Shown: positions 35,684 to 45,688 of the stretch, one piece after another
Position numbering within the stretch: the stretch's first letter is position 1
Layout of the letters: each line of letters starts with the position of its first letter
Source: Conoideocrella luteorostrata
Lineage: Eukaryota; Ascomycota; Sordariomycetes; Hypocreales; Clavicipitaceae
Direction: 5' to 3'
DNA length: 64,000 nt
Assembly (NCBI GenBank): GCA_032433595.1
Contig: JASWJB010000003.1
Location: forward strand, 186,001-250,000
Program-made: the position numbers and the translations under genes
Notes under the pieces: generated by a model
Databases searched by the model: none
What the model saw: only the letters and a program-made list of their open reading frames with translations
Told to the model about the DNA's origin: nothing

Positions 35684-36976
35684 CAAGTTCGGAGACAATC
35701 GCCACTGGGCCCTCGCCAAGAAGGACAGGTGGACAGCACTACGAAAGCAGCGGCACGCGCTGAGCGGGGTTCGGCTCTCGGTGTCGATAAATATGTACGG
35801 CGTCCGTGTTGATTATAGGAATTTGTCAACTCTAATATTGCGAAGACATGACGCGCTCCAGTACACCGAAGCACTTGTGTCGCCGTGTGATTAGCCTTGC
35901 GGCGAGCGAAGCATGAGGATATACTGGTGAAGTTGATGGGTTCAAGAGCGGAGTGGAGGAGGGGGCTAGGTGAGCGAAACTTGACTGAGTAAATTCTAGT
36001 AAGCGGATAGTCTGCTCTGTAGATGCGTTGGAATTCGATTGATCAATCCAATAGTCTAGAGCAACGGCGCGCCCGGTGCCAAGTCTTGCATTGATGGCTC
36101 CTCCGCCGTTCGCTCAGCCATTGGGGTTGGAATCGCGACGTACCTGCCGTGAGAGGCTAGACAATCTGGGCGCGCCGACAGCGATGGCGTCGCCAAAGTT
36201 GATCCTACTTCCTTGTGGACTGTTGACAGCACTACGCCTCGACCGCCCAAAGCTAATGCCGGGTTGATGGGACTCCCGGCTAATCTCTCCATCACTGCAT
36301 ACAAGCGGGAGAAATATGGCTCCTGTCAACAGCACTGACACAGAGCCTGTAGCTTCTTGATGCCTTCTTCAAGCACGAGTCAATGGTAATAGTACGGGAG
36401 ATCAATGATTTGTTCCTTGCGACAGTCGATGCGGTAAAAAGCTGATCCATCAGTCAGGCAGTTTGCGAGAATACACGTCTCAGACCTGACTATTCGCCCC
36501 GTTTCATGACTCGCAAGTGACAAGGGTTAAAATCACATATGACGATAGCGGGGCCCCCGTCCTCGATAGTTTTTCCTTAGTGCGGATGTTCATTGGCTCA
36601 TTTCTCACTTTATTTCGTGGGGTAAGTCGGGGCTGTTTCTCCAAAATATGGAGCACCTTCGAGAGCGCCGATTAACGCTTTAGGCAATTCCCGCTGGTCT
36701 TGTTCCGACCTTACTCGAGACGTCGCGTCACGAAATTCAGCAAAAGGTAAAGCTCCACACTAATAGCGTGAATAATGCATTTTATAGCCTGTGACACGTT
36801 GACTTCCGAATACGCTTTGCCACATAATGGTATTTGATGATGCATTCGCTTGTGTTGATTTAGATATATAATCTGACTTCCCCGGATTTATCCCTAGATT
36901 CGTCCCCAAAGTTCCACTTGGTTCTCCAGATCTCCCCGCCATCTAAGAATTACTGAATTTTAATTTTTTGTTCAAG
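35684..36976. other. Divergent region, factor and transporter
   Basis: The shared upstream region (about 1.3 kb) of the transcription factor (minus) and the sugar transporter (plus). No further gene is supported; short frames near 36056-36341 occur on both strands without domains. Confidence 0.5.
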
Positions 36977-38639
36977 ATGCGTGCTATGAACTCCATCAAG
37001 TTTAACTGGAGCTCATACAAGTGGCCGATCTTGTTCTGCGCAATCTCGTCCATCGGAGCGCTCTGCTACGGCTACGACAATACCTACTACAATGGCGTCC
37101 TGGCCATGCAGCAGTTCAAAAACGACTACGGGACCCAACATGACGCAAACGGAAAAAAAGAGCTCCCTTCATCCTTCCAATCTTTGACAGCGTCTTCAAT
37201 ATACATAGGAGACCTATTTGGCGCCCTCTTGGCCTCTCCGATTAATGATCGATGGGGCCGCAAGATGGTTTTCTGGGTTGCGTCCATCTGCATCTTGCTC
37301 GGCGGTGTTGCTCAGGTAGCGGATACCAGCCATGAAGCTGTCATTGTGGCTGGACGAGTCATAATGGGTCTTGGCATTGGTCAATTCACCGTCACAACAC
37401 TGTTATACATGGGGGAGGTAGCGCCGGCAGCAATTCGTGGACCCGCGCTGATGATGTTCCAATGTAAGTCGTTGAGCTCTTTCCCCCACAGAAACATTTG
37501 ATGACACAAGACAGTCATGCAGTCTATTTCCCAGCTTATCGCATCGGCTGTTACCCAAGGTACCGAGGGCATCGAAAACTCCCTTTCCTATAAAATTCCT
37601 ATGGGTGGTCTCATCATTCTCCCATTGATGATGTTTGCGGGCCTTCCGTTCATCCCAGAAAGCCCATTGTGGTATGTTTTAAAATGTCGAAATTCCGACG
37701 CCGAAACGTCTCTGCGACGCATCCATCTTGATCAATCCAACTACGACCCAACGAACGACATGCAGATACTAGAGGAGACCAAGAGAGTTGAGGAGCAGCA
37801 TGCTGAGGAGTCGTCTTGGGCATCGCTCATCACCGATCCTATCGAGCGACGAAAGCTTTTTTATTCCTGCGGTGCCATGATCAGCTCTCAGGTTTGCGGC
37901 ATCCTGTTCTTCTATGTCTATGGTGTAGTGTTTGCCCAAGCCATTGGTATCAAGGACCCTTTCCTCATCCAACTCATCACCAATATCCTACAGATCTTCG
38001 CTGTTGGCGCTTCCGTCGTTACGGGTAATAAAGTTGCTCGACGTTTAAATCTGTTCATCACCAACAGCATGATGCTATTCGCATTCATTGTTATCGGCGG
38101 CATAGGAACACAGGGGACACCTACGACAGCGGCGCAGTATGTTATTGTAATTTTCTCGTACTTCGTCATTATTGGTAAGTGCAAAAGCAGCACCTCGATA
38201 AACAAGAAACTTGTTACTGAACATTGGATTAGGTTACAACTTCGGCATTGGCCCTTTAGCATACACGATTGCACGTGAGATGGCTATCGGCACAAACCAA
38301 AACAAGATTATGTCCGCATCAATCGTTGTCTTCTATCTCGTTACTTGGACTGTCTCATTTACCGCCCCATACCTGTACTATGACGCTGGTCTTGGGCCTA
38401 TGATCTGCTTCGTATACGCTGGTACAACTATTTTAACGCTCGTGTACACCTGGTTCTGTGTTGGGGAGACGGCGGGGCGGTCGATTGCTGAAATCTCTCG
38501 CTTTTTCACGGAACGCATCCCCGTCCGACAATGGAAAACACATGTGTTTGAGCCACTTGGTGACGGCGATGCAGAGAAAAGCCACCACAAAATAGACGAA
38601 ACTTCGGGTGCTGCATTCCATGTGGACCAAAAGGCTTAG
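36977..38639 (+). CDS. MFS sugar transporter
   Basis: Three exons: 36977-37463, 37515-38174 and 38233-38639, about 517 aa with 12 hydrophobic segments. I chose ATG 36977 (MRAMNSIKF). Sugar-porter hallmarks are in order: GYDNTYYNGVLAM at helix 1, NDRWGRK between helices 2 and 3, GRVIMGLGIGQ, PESPLWYV after helix 6, and GETAGRSIAEISRFF after helix 12. The intron positions and frame are clean (GTAAGT..CAG and GTAAGT..TTAG). The family carries hexoses, disaccharides, polyols or quinate across the plasma membrane by proton symport. The substrate cannot be told from sequence alone. It is head-to-head with a fungal transcription factor, a common arrangement for catabolic pairs. Confidence 0.9.
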
Positions 38640-38961
38640 CTTGAGCAATATGGTATATACAGATGCGGCGGTTCAGTCACAGTAAAGTTTAGTGTTTTTC
38701 GAAAGGTTACTAGACAATAACAAATTCCCTTATACATTTCTTCACTTGTATAAGAAGAGCATCTAAACACCTAGAAATTAAAGGAAAAAAACGCATGTGG
38801 TCTAATGATCGTGACAGTAGAAAACAAGAAAAGAAAACGGTCTGCTGCTTGGAAATAAGTTGCCAGATCTTCTATCTAAGTTGAACTAAGTGGTTCTGCC
38901 CGGCCCCGAAGCTGTTGTAAATTAGCCCGAGCCTAGAGTTTAGACTGCCAGGGCTATGTCT
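38640..38961. other. Convergent 3' spacer
   Basis: AT-rich spacer between convergent genes. Probably holds both 3' ends. No gene. Confidence 0.6.
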
Positions 38962-40716
38962 TTACAGTCGGGGAAATCTTATTTTAGCCCTGAGTCGAGC
39001 AAATGCTACCAGGCTTTTCTCTGTCAAAGTCAATAGAGCCGGAGCAATGGGTTCCACGAGAAACAACGTTGCAAACACCATGGCTAGAGTCAGCGCTACC
39101 ATATTGGCGTCATTTTCGAGCACGTGTCTGTCTATGATGACAGGTGTAGACACCAGAAGCACGCCAAGGATATTGATCGACACCATATTGGTAAACAGTC
39201 GCCTAGCGCTCTTGACGGTTTGATATCGTTTCAAGGCAACCACAGTCTGCTTAATAACTACGACCGTGCTATACGCGACAACCGTATTGAAGGTGAAAGG
39301 CTGTGTCCAAAACGAGAAGCAGACATAAGCGAAGATGGAGGCGCTGAGAAAGACCAATATGAACTTGGGTAGCCTTGGTTCGATGTGGCCGGCGTCTTTG
39401 GTTCCTGTCACAGGACCATTCGAAGATATGGTTGACATATAGTCATCGTACGTGTCAATGACGCGCTCCAAGTCGAGTTTTAGCAAAGAAATAAGCTGGT
39501 CTGCAGAACGACCGAGCACGAACATGTCCGTGAACTGAATGTATCTTTCAACTCGCACTTTTATGGGTACCTCGTCCCATGATGGTGGGATCGCACCATA
39601 CGGTGCTCGGGTTTCAACGAAGGCCTTGCGGGAAACGAGTTCCGAATGAATAGCCTTGTCAGTCAGTGACCAGTCAATCCCATCACCCAGCTTGACCTTG
39701 TCTCGGAGCGCTGACATTTGTCTCCGTGTGAGGAGACGCACCACCGTGTCCCGGATGGTAGGAGAGAACTGCACGCTCACTTGCCAGCACATTGACATGA
39801 CGAGTAACATTGTGCGAAACCAAGTCGACTTGTAAGAAGCACGAATGGCTGGTGAGATAGCAACCAGGGCGTAAGTAAAGTTTCCCACGAAGGCTCCTAA
39901 AAGACGCTCCAGGCTCCAGTTATAAAGAAGCCAAAGAGAGTGAAAGGGAAACGTCCAAAGAAAGAAGAGTTGGATGAGTGTCATTATTCTGCTGCCAATG
40001 GAACGCTGATTGTAGGATCGCTCGCCGAGGAAGCCAGCCGCCACGTCGGGGTACACAGCACTGAAGGCCAGGACGAGGAAAAAGACGTTGACGAATACAC
40101 GCTCCCTGAGGCTTGTAGCAGCCCTGAAGCCCTGTCGCCACATTCGAAACGTCTTGCTGACGTCTGAAAGCGACCTGGTGATGGAGCCAAGCCCAGCAGT
40201 TGGATGATAATGCTCTTCAGTAAGGAGCTGAAGCTTTCTCTCCAGATTTGCCGCATTAGCAGCTGCCAGGCAATGGCTAACCGAAGTTGGGATATTTTCC
40301 CAGATTTCTTCCGATGTTTCTTTGGTGCAATGTAGTTGTTCGCCATCTAATCCAGGACTAGGATTTTTCTCCGTGCCTTCAGCCTGCCTAGCATTCGTAG
40401 TCTCCGCATCCTTCGACGTTGAAAGAAAGTGATGGCGCAAAAAACACCGTGCGTGCTCTTCTTCCTCTGGGAGAAGTTCCCATGGTACTTCCGGATATGC
40501 AGTGTGGAAGACTTGCCGTATGCTATCTGGATCAACTTTCGTTTTCCAGACTGAAACATAAACCTGATCATCAGGGCGATGGCTGTTTCTATAAGGCACT
40601 GACCAGATCCAAACTAGGCGAGCAGCGTTGCGAAGCCCGTCAAGAATATTCTTTTGTAGGGGACGTTTGGCGCGCTCTGCGGAGAGGTCTGTCCTTGGAG
40701 ATGTGCTGTCCGGCAT
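38962..40716 (-). CDS. Multi-pass membrane protein, unknown function
   Basis: A single exon. The frame is open upstream to 40899, but that end has no ATG. I chose MPDSTSPRTDLSAERAKR at 40716, giving 584 aa; an upstream in-frame Met (near 40851) would add about 45 Ser/Pro-rich residues. The N-terminal 180 residues are soluble and acidic. About four hydrophobic segments follow (RVFVNVFFLVLAFSAVYPDV, TLIQLFFLWTFPFHSLWLLY, LLGAFVGNFTYALVAI, MLLVMSMCWQVSV), then a soluble loop (VERYIQFTDMFVLGRSADQL) and four more near the C-terminus. I recognise no family. It is head-to-head with the opine-dehydrogenase-family gene. Confidence 0.75.
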   Translation of the reverse strand: MPDSTSPRTDLSAERAKRPLQKNILDGLRNAARLVWIWSVPYRNSHRPDDQVYVSVWKTKVDPDSIRQVFHTAYPEVPWELLPEEEEHARCFLRHHFLSTSKDAETTNARQAEGTEKNPSPGLDGEQLHCTKETSEEIWENIPTSVSHCLAAANAANLERKLQLLTEEHYHPTAGLGSITRSLSDVSKTFRMWRQGFRAATSLRERVFVNVFFLVLAFSAVYPDVAAGFLGERSYNQRSIGSRIMTLIQLFFLWTFPFHSLWLLYNWSLERLLGAFVGNFTYALVAISPAIRASYKSTWFRTMLLVMSMCWQVSVQFSPTIRDTVVRLLTRRQMSALRDKVKLGDGIDWSLTDKAIHSELVSRKAFVETRAPYGAIPPSWDEVPIKVRVERYIQFTDMFVLGRSADQLISLLKLDLERVIDTYDDYMSTISSNGPVTGTKDAGHIEPRLPKFILVFLSASIFAYVCFSFWTQPFTFNTVVAYSTVVVIKQTVVALKRYQTVKSARRLFTNMVSINILGVLLVSTPVIIDRHVLENDANMVALTLAMVFATLFLVEPIAPALLTLTEKSLVAFARLRAKIRFPRL

Positions 40717-41305
40717 GATGAATAATGAAAGTAGTGTCGACTCACTGTTTTTGGTAATGTTAGGATCATAGGAGAAAACAGAAAGGGGATAGGAAAGGGG
40801 TGGAAGAGAACACGGAGAAGACATGCTCAAGGGGAGGGGTGGAGATAACATGCTCGAAACGTAATTTCTTACTGTGCGGATCGAAACAACTCGATACACC
40901 TAAGCCATGTTGATTCTCCACTCTGATGTGACCGCCACAATTGAAAAATTAACCAGTGTTAACTTGATGCGGGGCCAGCTCATGACGGCATACGAATGGC
41001 GTCCAGAGAGTAATATCGCGTGGTGGTCAGTACAGTACCAAGCTGTACTCCGTAGGGACTATTCGATCTAAAAGTCGGGTGAGTCTTGTTGATTGCAACA
41101 TAGCGTAAAGTATGATCCCACAAAAGTATATAATACGGCGCTTGTTCCATGCAAAATCCTTCGATTATACCTATTCAGCATCACCTCATCAGTCTTTAAG
41201 CATAGCAATCTCCATCACAGTCAGCTATTGTGTTGAACCTTGCACTAGCCCTTACTATTTATTTCGCTCCAATTAGCAACAGCCTTGCAAAAAAGGTCGG
41301 GCACA
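40717..41305. promoter_or_regulatory. Divergent promoter region
   Basis: The shared upstream DNA of the membrane-protein gene (minus) and the opine-dehydrogenase-family gene (plus). It contains a TACTCCGTA copy near 41046 and a TATATAATA box at 41127-41135, about 175 bp before the enzyme start. Confidence 0.45.
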
Positions 41306-42352
41306 ATGGGTTCAGTTGCTGTCATCGGGGCCGGTCACGTCGGTTGTGCTCTTACATTTGACTTGATCAGCCGGGGCTATGAAGTCTCTTTGAGATCTCT
41401 GCCGGGCCATCCAGGCAACACAACCAAAATCAAGAAAAGGGGGAACATTTTGGAATGCTCCGGGCTCCTCAATGGGCGGCTGCCTGTCAAGATCGCGGAG
41501 GGCTGTGCCAGCGTTGTGGAGAAGACCATCATTGTTGCAACCCCATCTCAAGGGCATGAGGCAGTGTTGGCGGAGCTGAGTCAGATAGATCTGAGCAGAT
41601 CTGTGGTCATCTTCATCACCGGCAATGCGGTAGGGCTTTATGCTCGCCGAGTGCTCAACGCACGGGCGGTGCTCGACACGGCGACATCGCCCTACAGCTC
41701 CCGGCTGGATGCCAAGGGTGGTGTGACGATTCGGGGGGTGAAGAAGCGCCTGCAGATTGGGCCCCTGTCTCCCGCTCTGACCGAAGCGTGGCGCAGTGGC
41801 ATTGCCGAAATGTTTAACTTGCCGCTCGACTGGAGCTCCACGTCTTTAGAGATGTTCTTTTCCGGGGTCAACGGGGTGGTCCACGTACCGACGGCGCTGC
41901 TGAACATGGGCTGGATCGAGGCTACCAACGGCGACTTCTACTTCTACCGCCAAGGCATGAGCTCGAGCGTCTGCAGCATCATAGAGGCGGCTGATCGTGA
42001 GAGGCTCGCCGTCGCCGCGGCGTACGGCTGCACCGTCAGCTCGGCGCTGGACTGCTACAACAGGAACTACGGATATCAAGAGAAGACATTCCAGGAGTTT
42101 GCGACCAAAACGGAGGCTCACAATCACTCCAAGGGGGCGCAGAAGCGTTTCCTCAGCCAAGACGTGCCTTTCTGGCTGGTCCTTTGCTCCGACCTTGGCG
42201 CATGTGCTGGGACGTTGACCCCCACCATCGATGTGCTGATTTTCTTGGCTTCAACCTGCACCGGCGAGGATTACAGGATGACTGGACGAACCCTTGATTC
42301 GCTGGGTTTCCGCGAAGCTTCGTTTAGGGAGGTGGCTGAGGCGGGTTACTAG
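41306..42352 (+). CDS. NAD(P)-dependent opine-dehydrogenase-family enzyme
   Basis: A single exon of 348 aa from ATG 41306. The N-terminus is a Rossmann fold (SVAVIGAGHVGCALTFDLIS, GxGxxG type). The C-terminal half matches the octopine/nopaline dehydrogenase domain: GVNGVVHVPTALLNMGWIE, FYRQGMSSSV, IIEAADRERLAVAAAYG. These enzymes reduce imines formed between an amino acid and a 2-oxo acid, or are relatives acting on similar substrates; here the substrate is unknown. The third codon positions are strongly G/C compared with many neighbours, and there is no intron, so transfer or high expression are both possible but unproven. A T run follows the stop. It is cytosolic, with no signal peptide. 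Confidence 0.85.
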   Translation: MGSVAVIGAGHVGCALTFDLISRGYEVSLRSLPGHPGNTTKIKKRGNILECSGLLNGRLPVKIAEGCASVVEKTIIVATPSQGHEAVLAELSQIDLSRSVVIFITGNAVGLYARRVLNARAVLDTATSPYSSRLDAKGGVTIRGVKKRLQIGPLSPALTEAWRSGIAEMFNLPLDWSSTSLEMFFSGVNGVVHVPTALLNMGWIEATNGDFYFYRQGMSSSVCSIIEAADRERLAVAAAYGCTVSSALDCYNRNYGYQEKTFQEFATKTEAHNHSKGAQKRFLSQDVPFWLVLCSDLGACAGTLTPTIDVLIFLASTCTGEDYRMTGRTLDSLGFREASFREVAEAGY

Positions 42353-44829
42353 ACCCGACTCACCAGGATAAACCTTTTTTTTTTTTCTTATTACAGAGTA
42401 TAGAGTGGAGAGATTACCACTTTTTTGGTCAAAATACCACGACTTAAAAAGATTTTCCTTATTAGTTAGTAGACTAGACAAAAATATGAAACATTTACAT
42501 GTGCCCCTGTCTGGCCAATCAGCTACTAAGCACGTGTCGACTTCCAGGTGTTCGGTTAATGTTTAAGGCACTAATTTGCGTTAATGATGGTAAAAAGTTG
42601 CAATAACCAAAATCACTCCCTCGGAAAGCTGAATATTGGCATATTTGCACATGTCGCGCAACTCACGGAGTAGTGATATGCCATCCATGGCATGGCTTAG
42701 TATGGGCACGGCGAGGCGATGCACGTATGGAGTACCGTTTGTTCGTCACCTTGAGCGCCGCCACAAGAAAGCACAATTTAGCCCATGTAGCATATTCCCT
42801 CACTCGTTACGGTGTACATGAACTGTGTTTCTTGGCACACCACAACATGCTAGCCATTGGAGATATAATTGGCTCGGGTAAGACGAATAGGTTCTTTTTT
42901 CACCGATCTGCCAATATCCACCAAATAACAGAACGGACAGAACGTGGCGGCACTGCCACATTGAGTGCCTAGCACCAACGAACCACTAGCGCCAAGCAAG
43001 TGTTAGCGCCATCTCTGAGCGAGTTACCCCGTAGCGTCGGCAGTTATATATCGGGTACGTCATTAACGACTCTGTCTACGTTGCTGAGAGCTTCGCCGCT
43101 TCTTTCATGAGCGACCTGTATTCCGAGAAGGCTTCCCTTAAGTCAGCGGCATAGGCCAGCCAATTGGTTTGAGTGTTGAATGGAACGCCGTTGCAGAGGC
43201 CAGTACGGAGTATATAGAAATTGCTTGTACTCCGTGCTCTCGGAACTATTCCGTGACGATCTTAGAGTGGCAGAGCATCTGCCGTGCATCACAATTAAGC
43301 TAAACGCCCGCCGCGTAGGACAAAGAAGCCGGACGGAGGCGCTAACGCCAAACGGGGGCTCAGCATAGCCTGTTTCTGTACTGCGTACTCCGTACTCCGT
43401 CATGCGGGGGACAAATTACGTGACCCTTAGCAGCGTGGTTGGGTTGGCCGTGAATGGTCACGTATATTGTCCTCAGGGTGTCCGTACCAAAGAGAATGCG
43501 GTTGAGCCAAGAGATGGTGCAGCCATTTACACGTAAGCTACTATGTTGATATGAAGGAGTACTTCCGTGCTTCTGATTACTTTTCAGAACTGCTGCGCCC
43601 GAGTGGGTATCTAAAACTTTTATTTCGGCTGAGCAATTTAGTCGCGGAAGAACCTCCATTCAGTACCAAGTCAGGCAGGTGAAGAGTTATACGACCCCTC
43701 GGTCACTGTGGCTGGGCGGACCGAGGGGTCGTATAATTTTTCGCCCGCATGGCAAGTGTAGACGAGGCGTCCATGCTCCGTAGACTCGTCAATAATCTCG
43801 CCATCGCATCTTCATCTCATCGTGAATCCGGATCAAACTTTAACACCTACCCTATACCATCTGCAAAAGATGGGGACATATGCCGGGAGAATATACCGAA
43901 GTAAATCTCAACAGGCAGGTTCCTGTCCATAATGTATTTGCTCAAATGTGAACGACTTCAAACTCTAGAGACACCTTGTAATATTGACGACCTTGTTTCT
44001 TGTCCACTTCCCGGGGGCAGTTGATGCGCGCTGGCTGGTCGTGTCGTTTGCGCCTCACGGCTGGTGGTTTACTCAGGCAAACTACGGAGTACGCATACGG
44101 AGTACATTCAGCCCAAGATCGACCATGCCACTTCGAATTACCCCCGAGCACGCAGTGGCATTCTGTCCAAGAGCGGACACCCCTGTCGAAGCAAGGGTGT
44201 TGAAAGCACTAGGGTCTGGAACGGACGGAAACAGAGCTTTAACCTTAGTTTCTGAACAGCACTACGGAAAAATGTCGTCCACTTACTACGACTTGCGAGG
44301 CATCCAAGCACAGCGGTCAAGAAGCATGTGGTCGCTTGTGCCCCACCCTCCTCCAATTGACCCTCATAATTGAATGCATTACAGCTAGCGTAATTGAAAC
44401 CTGATTTGATAAAAACTGCATTCATACGGAGTAGCTAGCTAGTTGATGCCCCTAATACGCCAGTTAGGCATAGATTTACGGAGTAATCCATCCATCAATA
44501 GTCTCTTTTGACGTGGGTGGCATGTGGTTGTTGCCCGCTATGTACGGAGTAAGGGGTAATTACCACAAAAGGGGCCTCGGGCTGGGCTACGCCCATATTT
44601 TTGTGCAACATGGGCGGTTGGCCGAAATCCGACCCACTACTTAGAGATTGCTTACACGATCAAGCGTAGTCCCGCGATCGACTCTAGACTGGGGATGCAT
44701 CGGCGTTCCTGCAACTGCGTTTAGCACTTACGAGCTATATTAGCGGGCAATATTACCTGCCTCTTAGCAGTTATTAGTTGTACACGTGAGCGACGCACAA
44801 CACCAATTAAGCTGTTGTATTTGTCATAG
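42353..44829. other. Intergenic, rich in TACGGAGTA
   Basis: No supportable gene over about 2.5 kb. It holds the densest set of TACGGAGTA/TACTCCGTA copies in the window (for example near 43204, 43387, 44082, 44094, 44426, 44478 and 44541) and a perfect 18-bp-arm hairpin at 43687-43736. Short frames on both strands lack domains. Confidence 0.6.
43687..43736. repeat. Perfect inverted repeat, 18-bp arms
   Basis: TTATACGACCCCTCGGTC (43687-43704) is followed by a 14-nt loop (43705-43718) and its exact reverse complement (43719-43736). It is G+C-rich at the loop end, A+T-rich at the base, and followed by TTTTT. It could be a hairpin RNA, a terminator-like structure or a short inverted-repeat element. 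Confidence 0.95.
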
Positions 44830-45646
44830 GAGCAAGAACGGGTTAGCTACAACAGCCAAACTCAAAGCCGCACTGCGGCACATATCGCAGCCGTGAATGC
44901 CAAGCCGCGATCATGACTACAATCCTCGGCTGTGAGGGTACTCATATCAATGGCCAGGATGTAGACGGACGCACAGTTTTGCACCTTGGCGCTATGCGTG
45001 GGCACGTTGACGCGGTCGAAATCATGCTCTCGCAAACGCCTCTTCTCGCCTCCAACACCAACATCAAAGATAGATATGGAGCAACTTTGTTAGTCTCGGC
45101 GGCGCGGAATAGTCATGTCGATATTAGTTTTTGCCTTGCTGGAGCTGCCAGACTTGTCACTGCACGAAAACGACGACTTTGACCACTCAGCCCTGGTCTG
45201 GGCCAATCGACGTATGAATCCGGAGATGCAAGACATGGTTTGCTCTGCGGCTCATGACGGAGTCTCAGCATGACTTGGAAGCCACAGCTGGTAGGGAGAG
45301 GAAGAGGGTGGATTTTCGATGCGACACTTGTTTGCTATGCGACGCGCGCGAGAGGCGCACGACGAACGAGCCCTTTGACAATGCCCAGCGGTGCCCCCTC
45401 TACTATCCCAACGGGGAGTCTTACTTCCTCGTCTGTTCCGAATGTGCTGATGCCGGTGTGGAATGTCACAGCAAGAAACACAAGTGGGAGACTCACAAAT
45501 ATGCTTTTGAGGCGAATGACTGGGACGACGACAGTAATTCCAACGATGAGAGTGCTTCCGACACAGAGAATGGTTCTGACTCTGGGAATAGTTCCGACAC
45601 TGAGAATCATGCCTACAGTGATGACATTGTTTACCAAGTTCTATAG
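44830..45646 (+). pseudogene. Decayed ankyrin / zinc-finger gene
   Basis: Coding-like sequence continues through three frames. From 44913 an ankyrin segment reads INGQDVDGRTVLHLGAMRGH and YGATLLVSAARNSHVDI. Near 45125-45136 the frame shifts to LLELPDLSLHENDDFDHSAL and VWANRRMNPEMQDMVCSAAH. Near 45254 it shifts again to a cysteine-rich end (DFRCDTCLLCDARE, CSECADAGVECHSKKHKW) like the ZZ-type zinc segment that closes many fungal ankyrin proteins, then an acidic tail. No GT..AG intron explains either shift. The last 130 codons (ATG 45254 to 45646) are open and could be a small gene by themselves. More ankyrin-like sequence (TAAHIAAVNAK) lies just upstream in another frame. Confidence 0.6.
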
Positions 45647-45688
45647 TACAAGTGCCGTTTCTTTATAACCCCGTCGTGCATCGGAATC

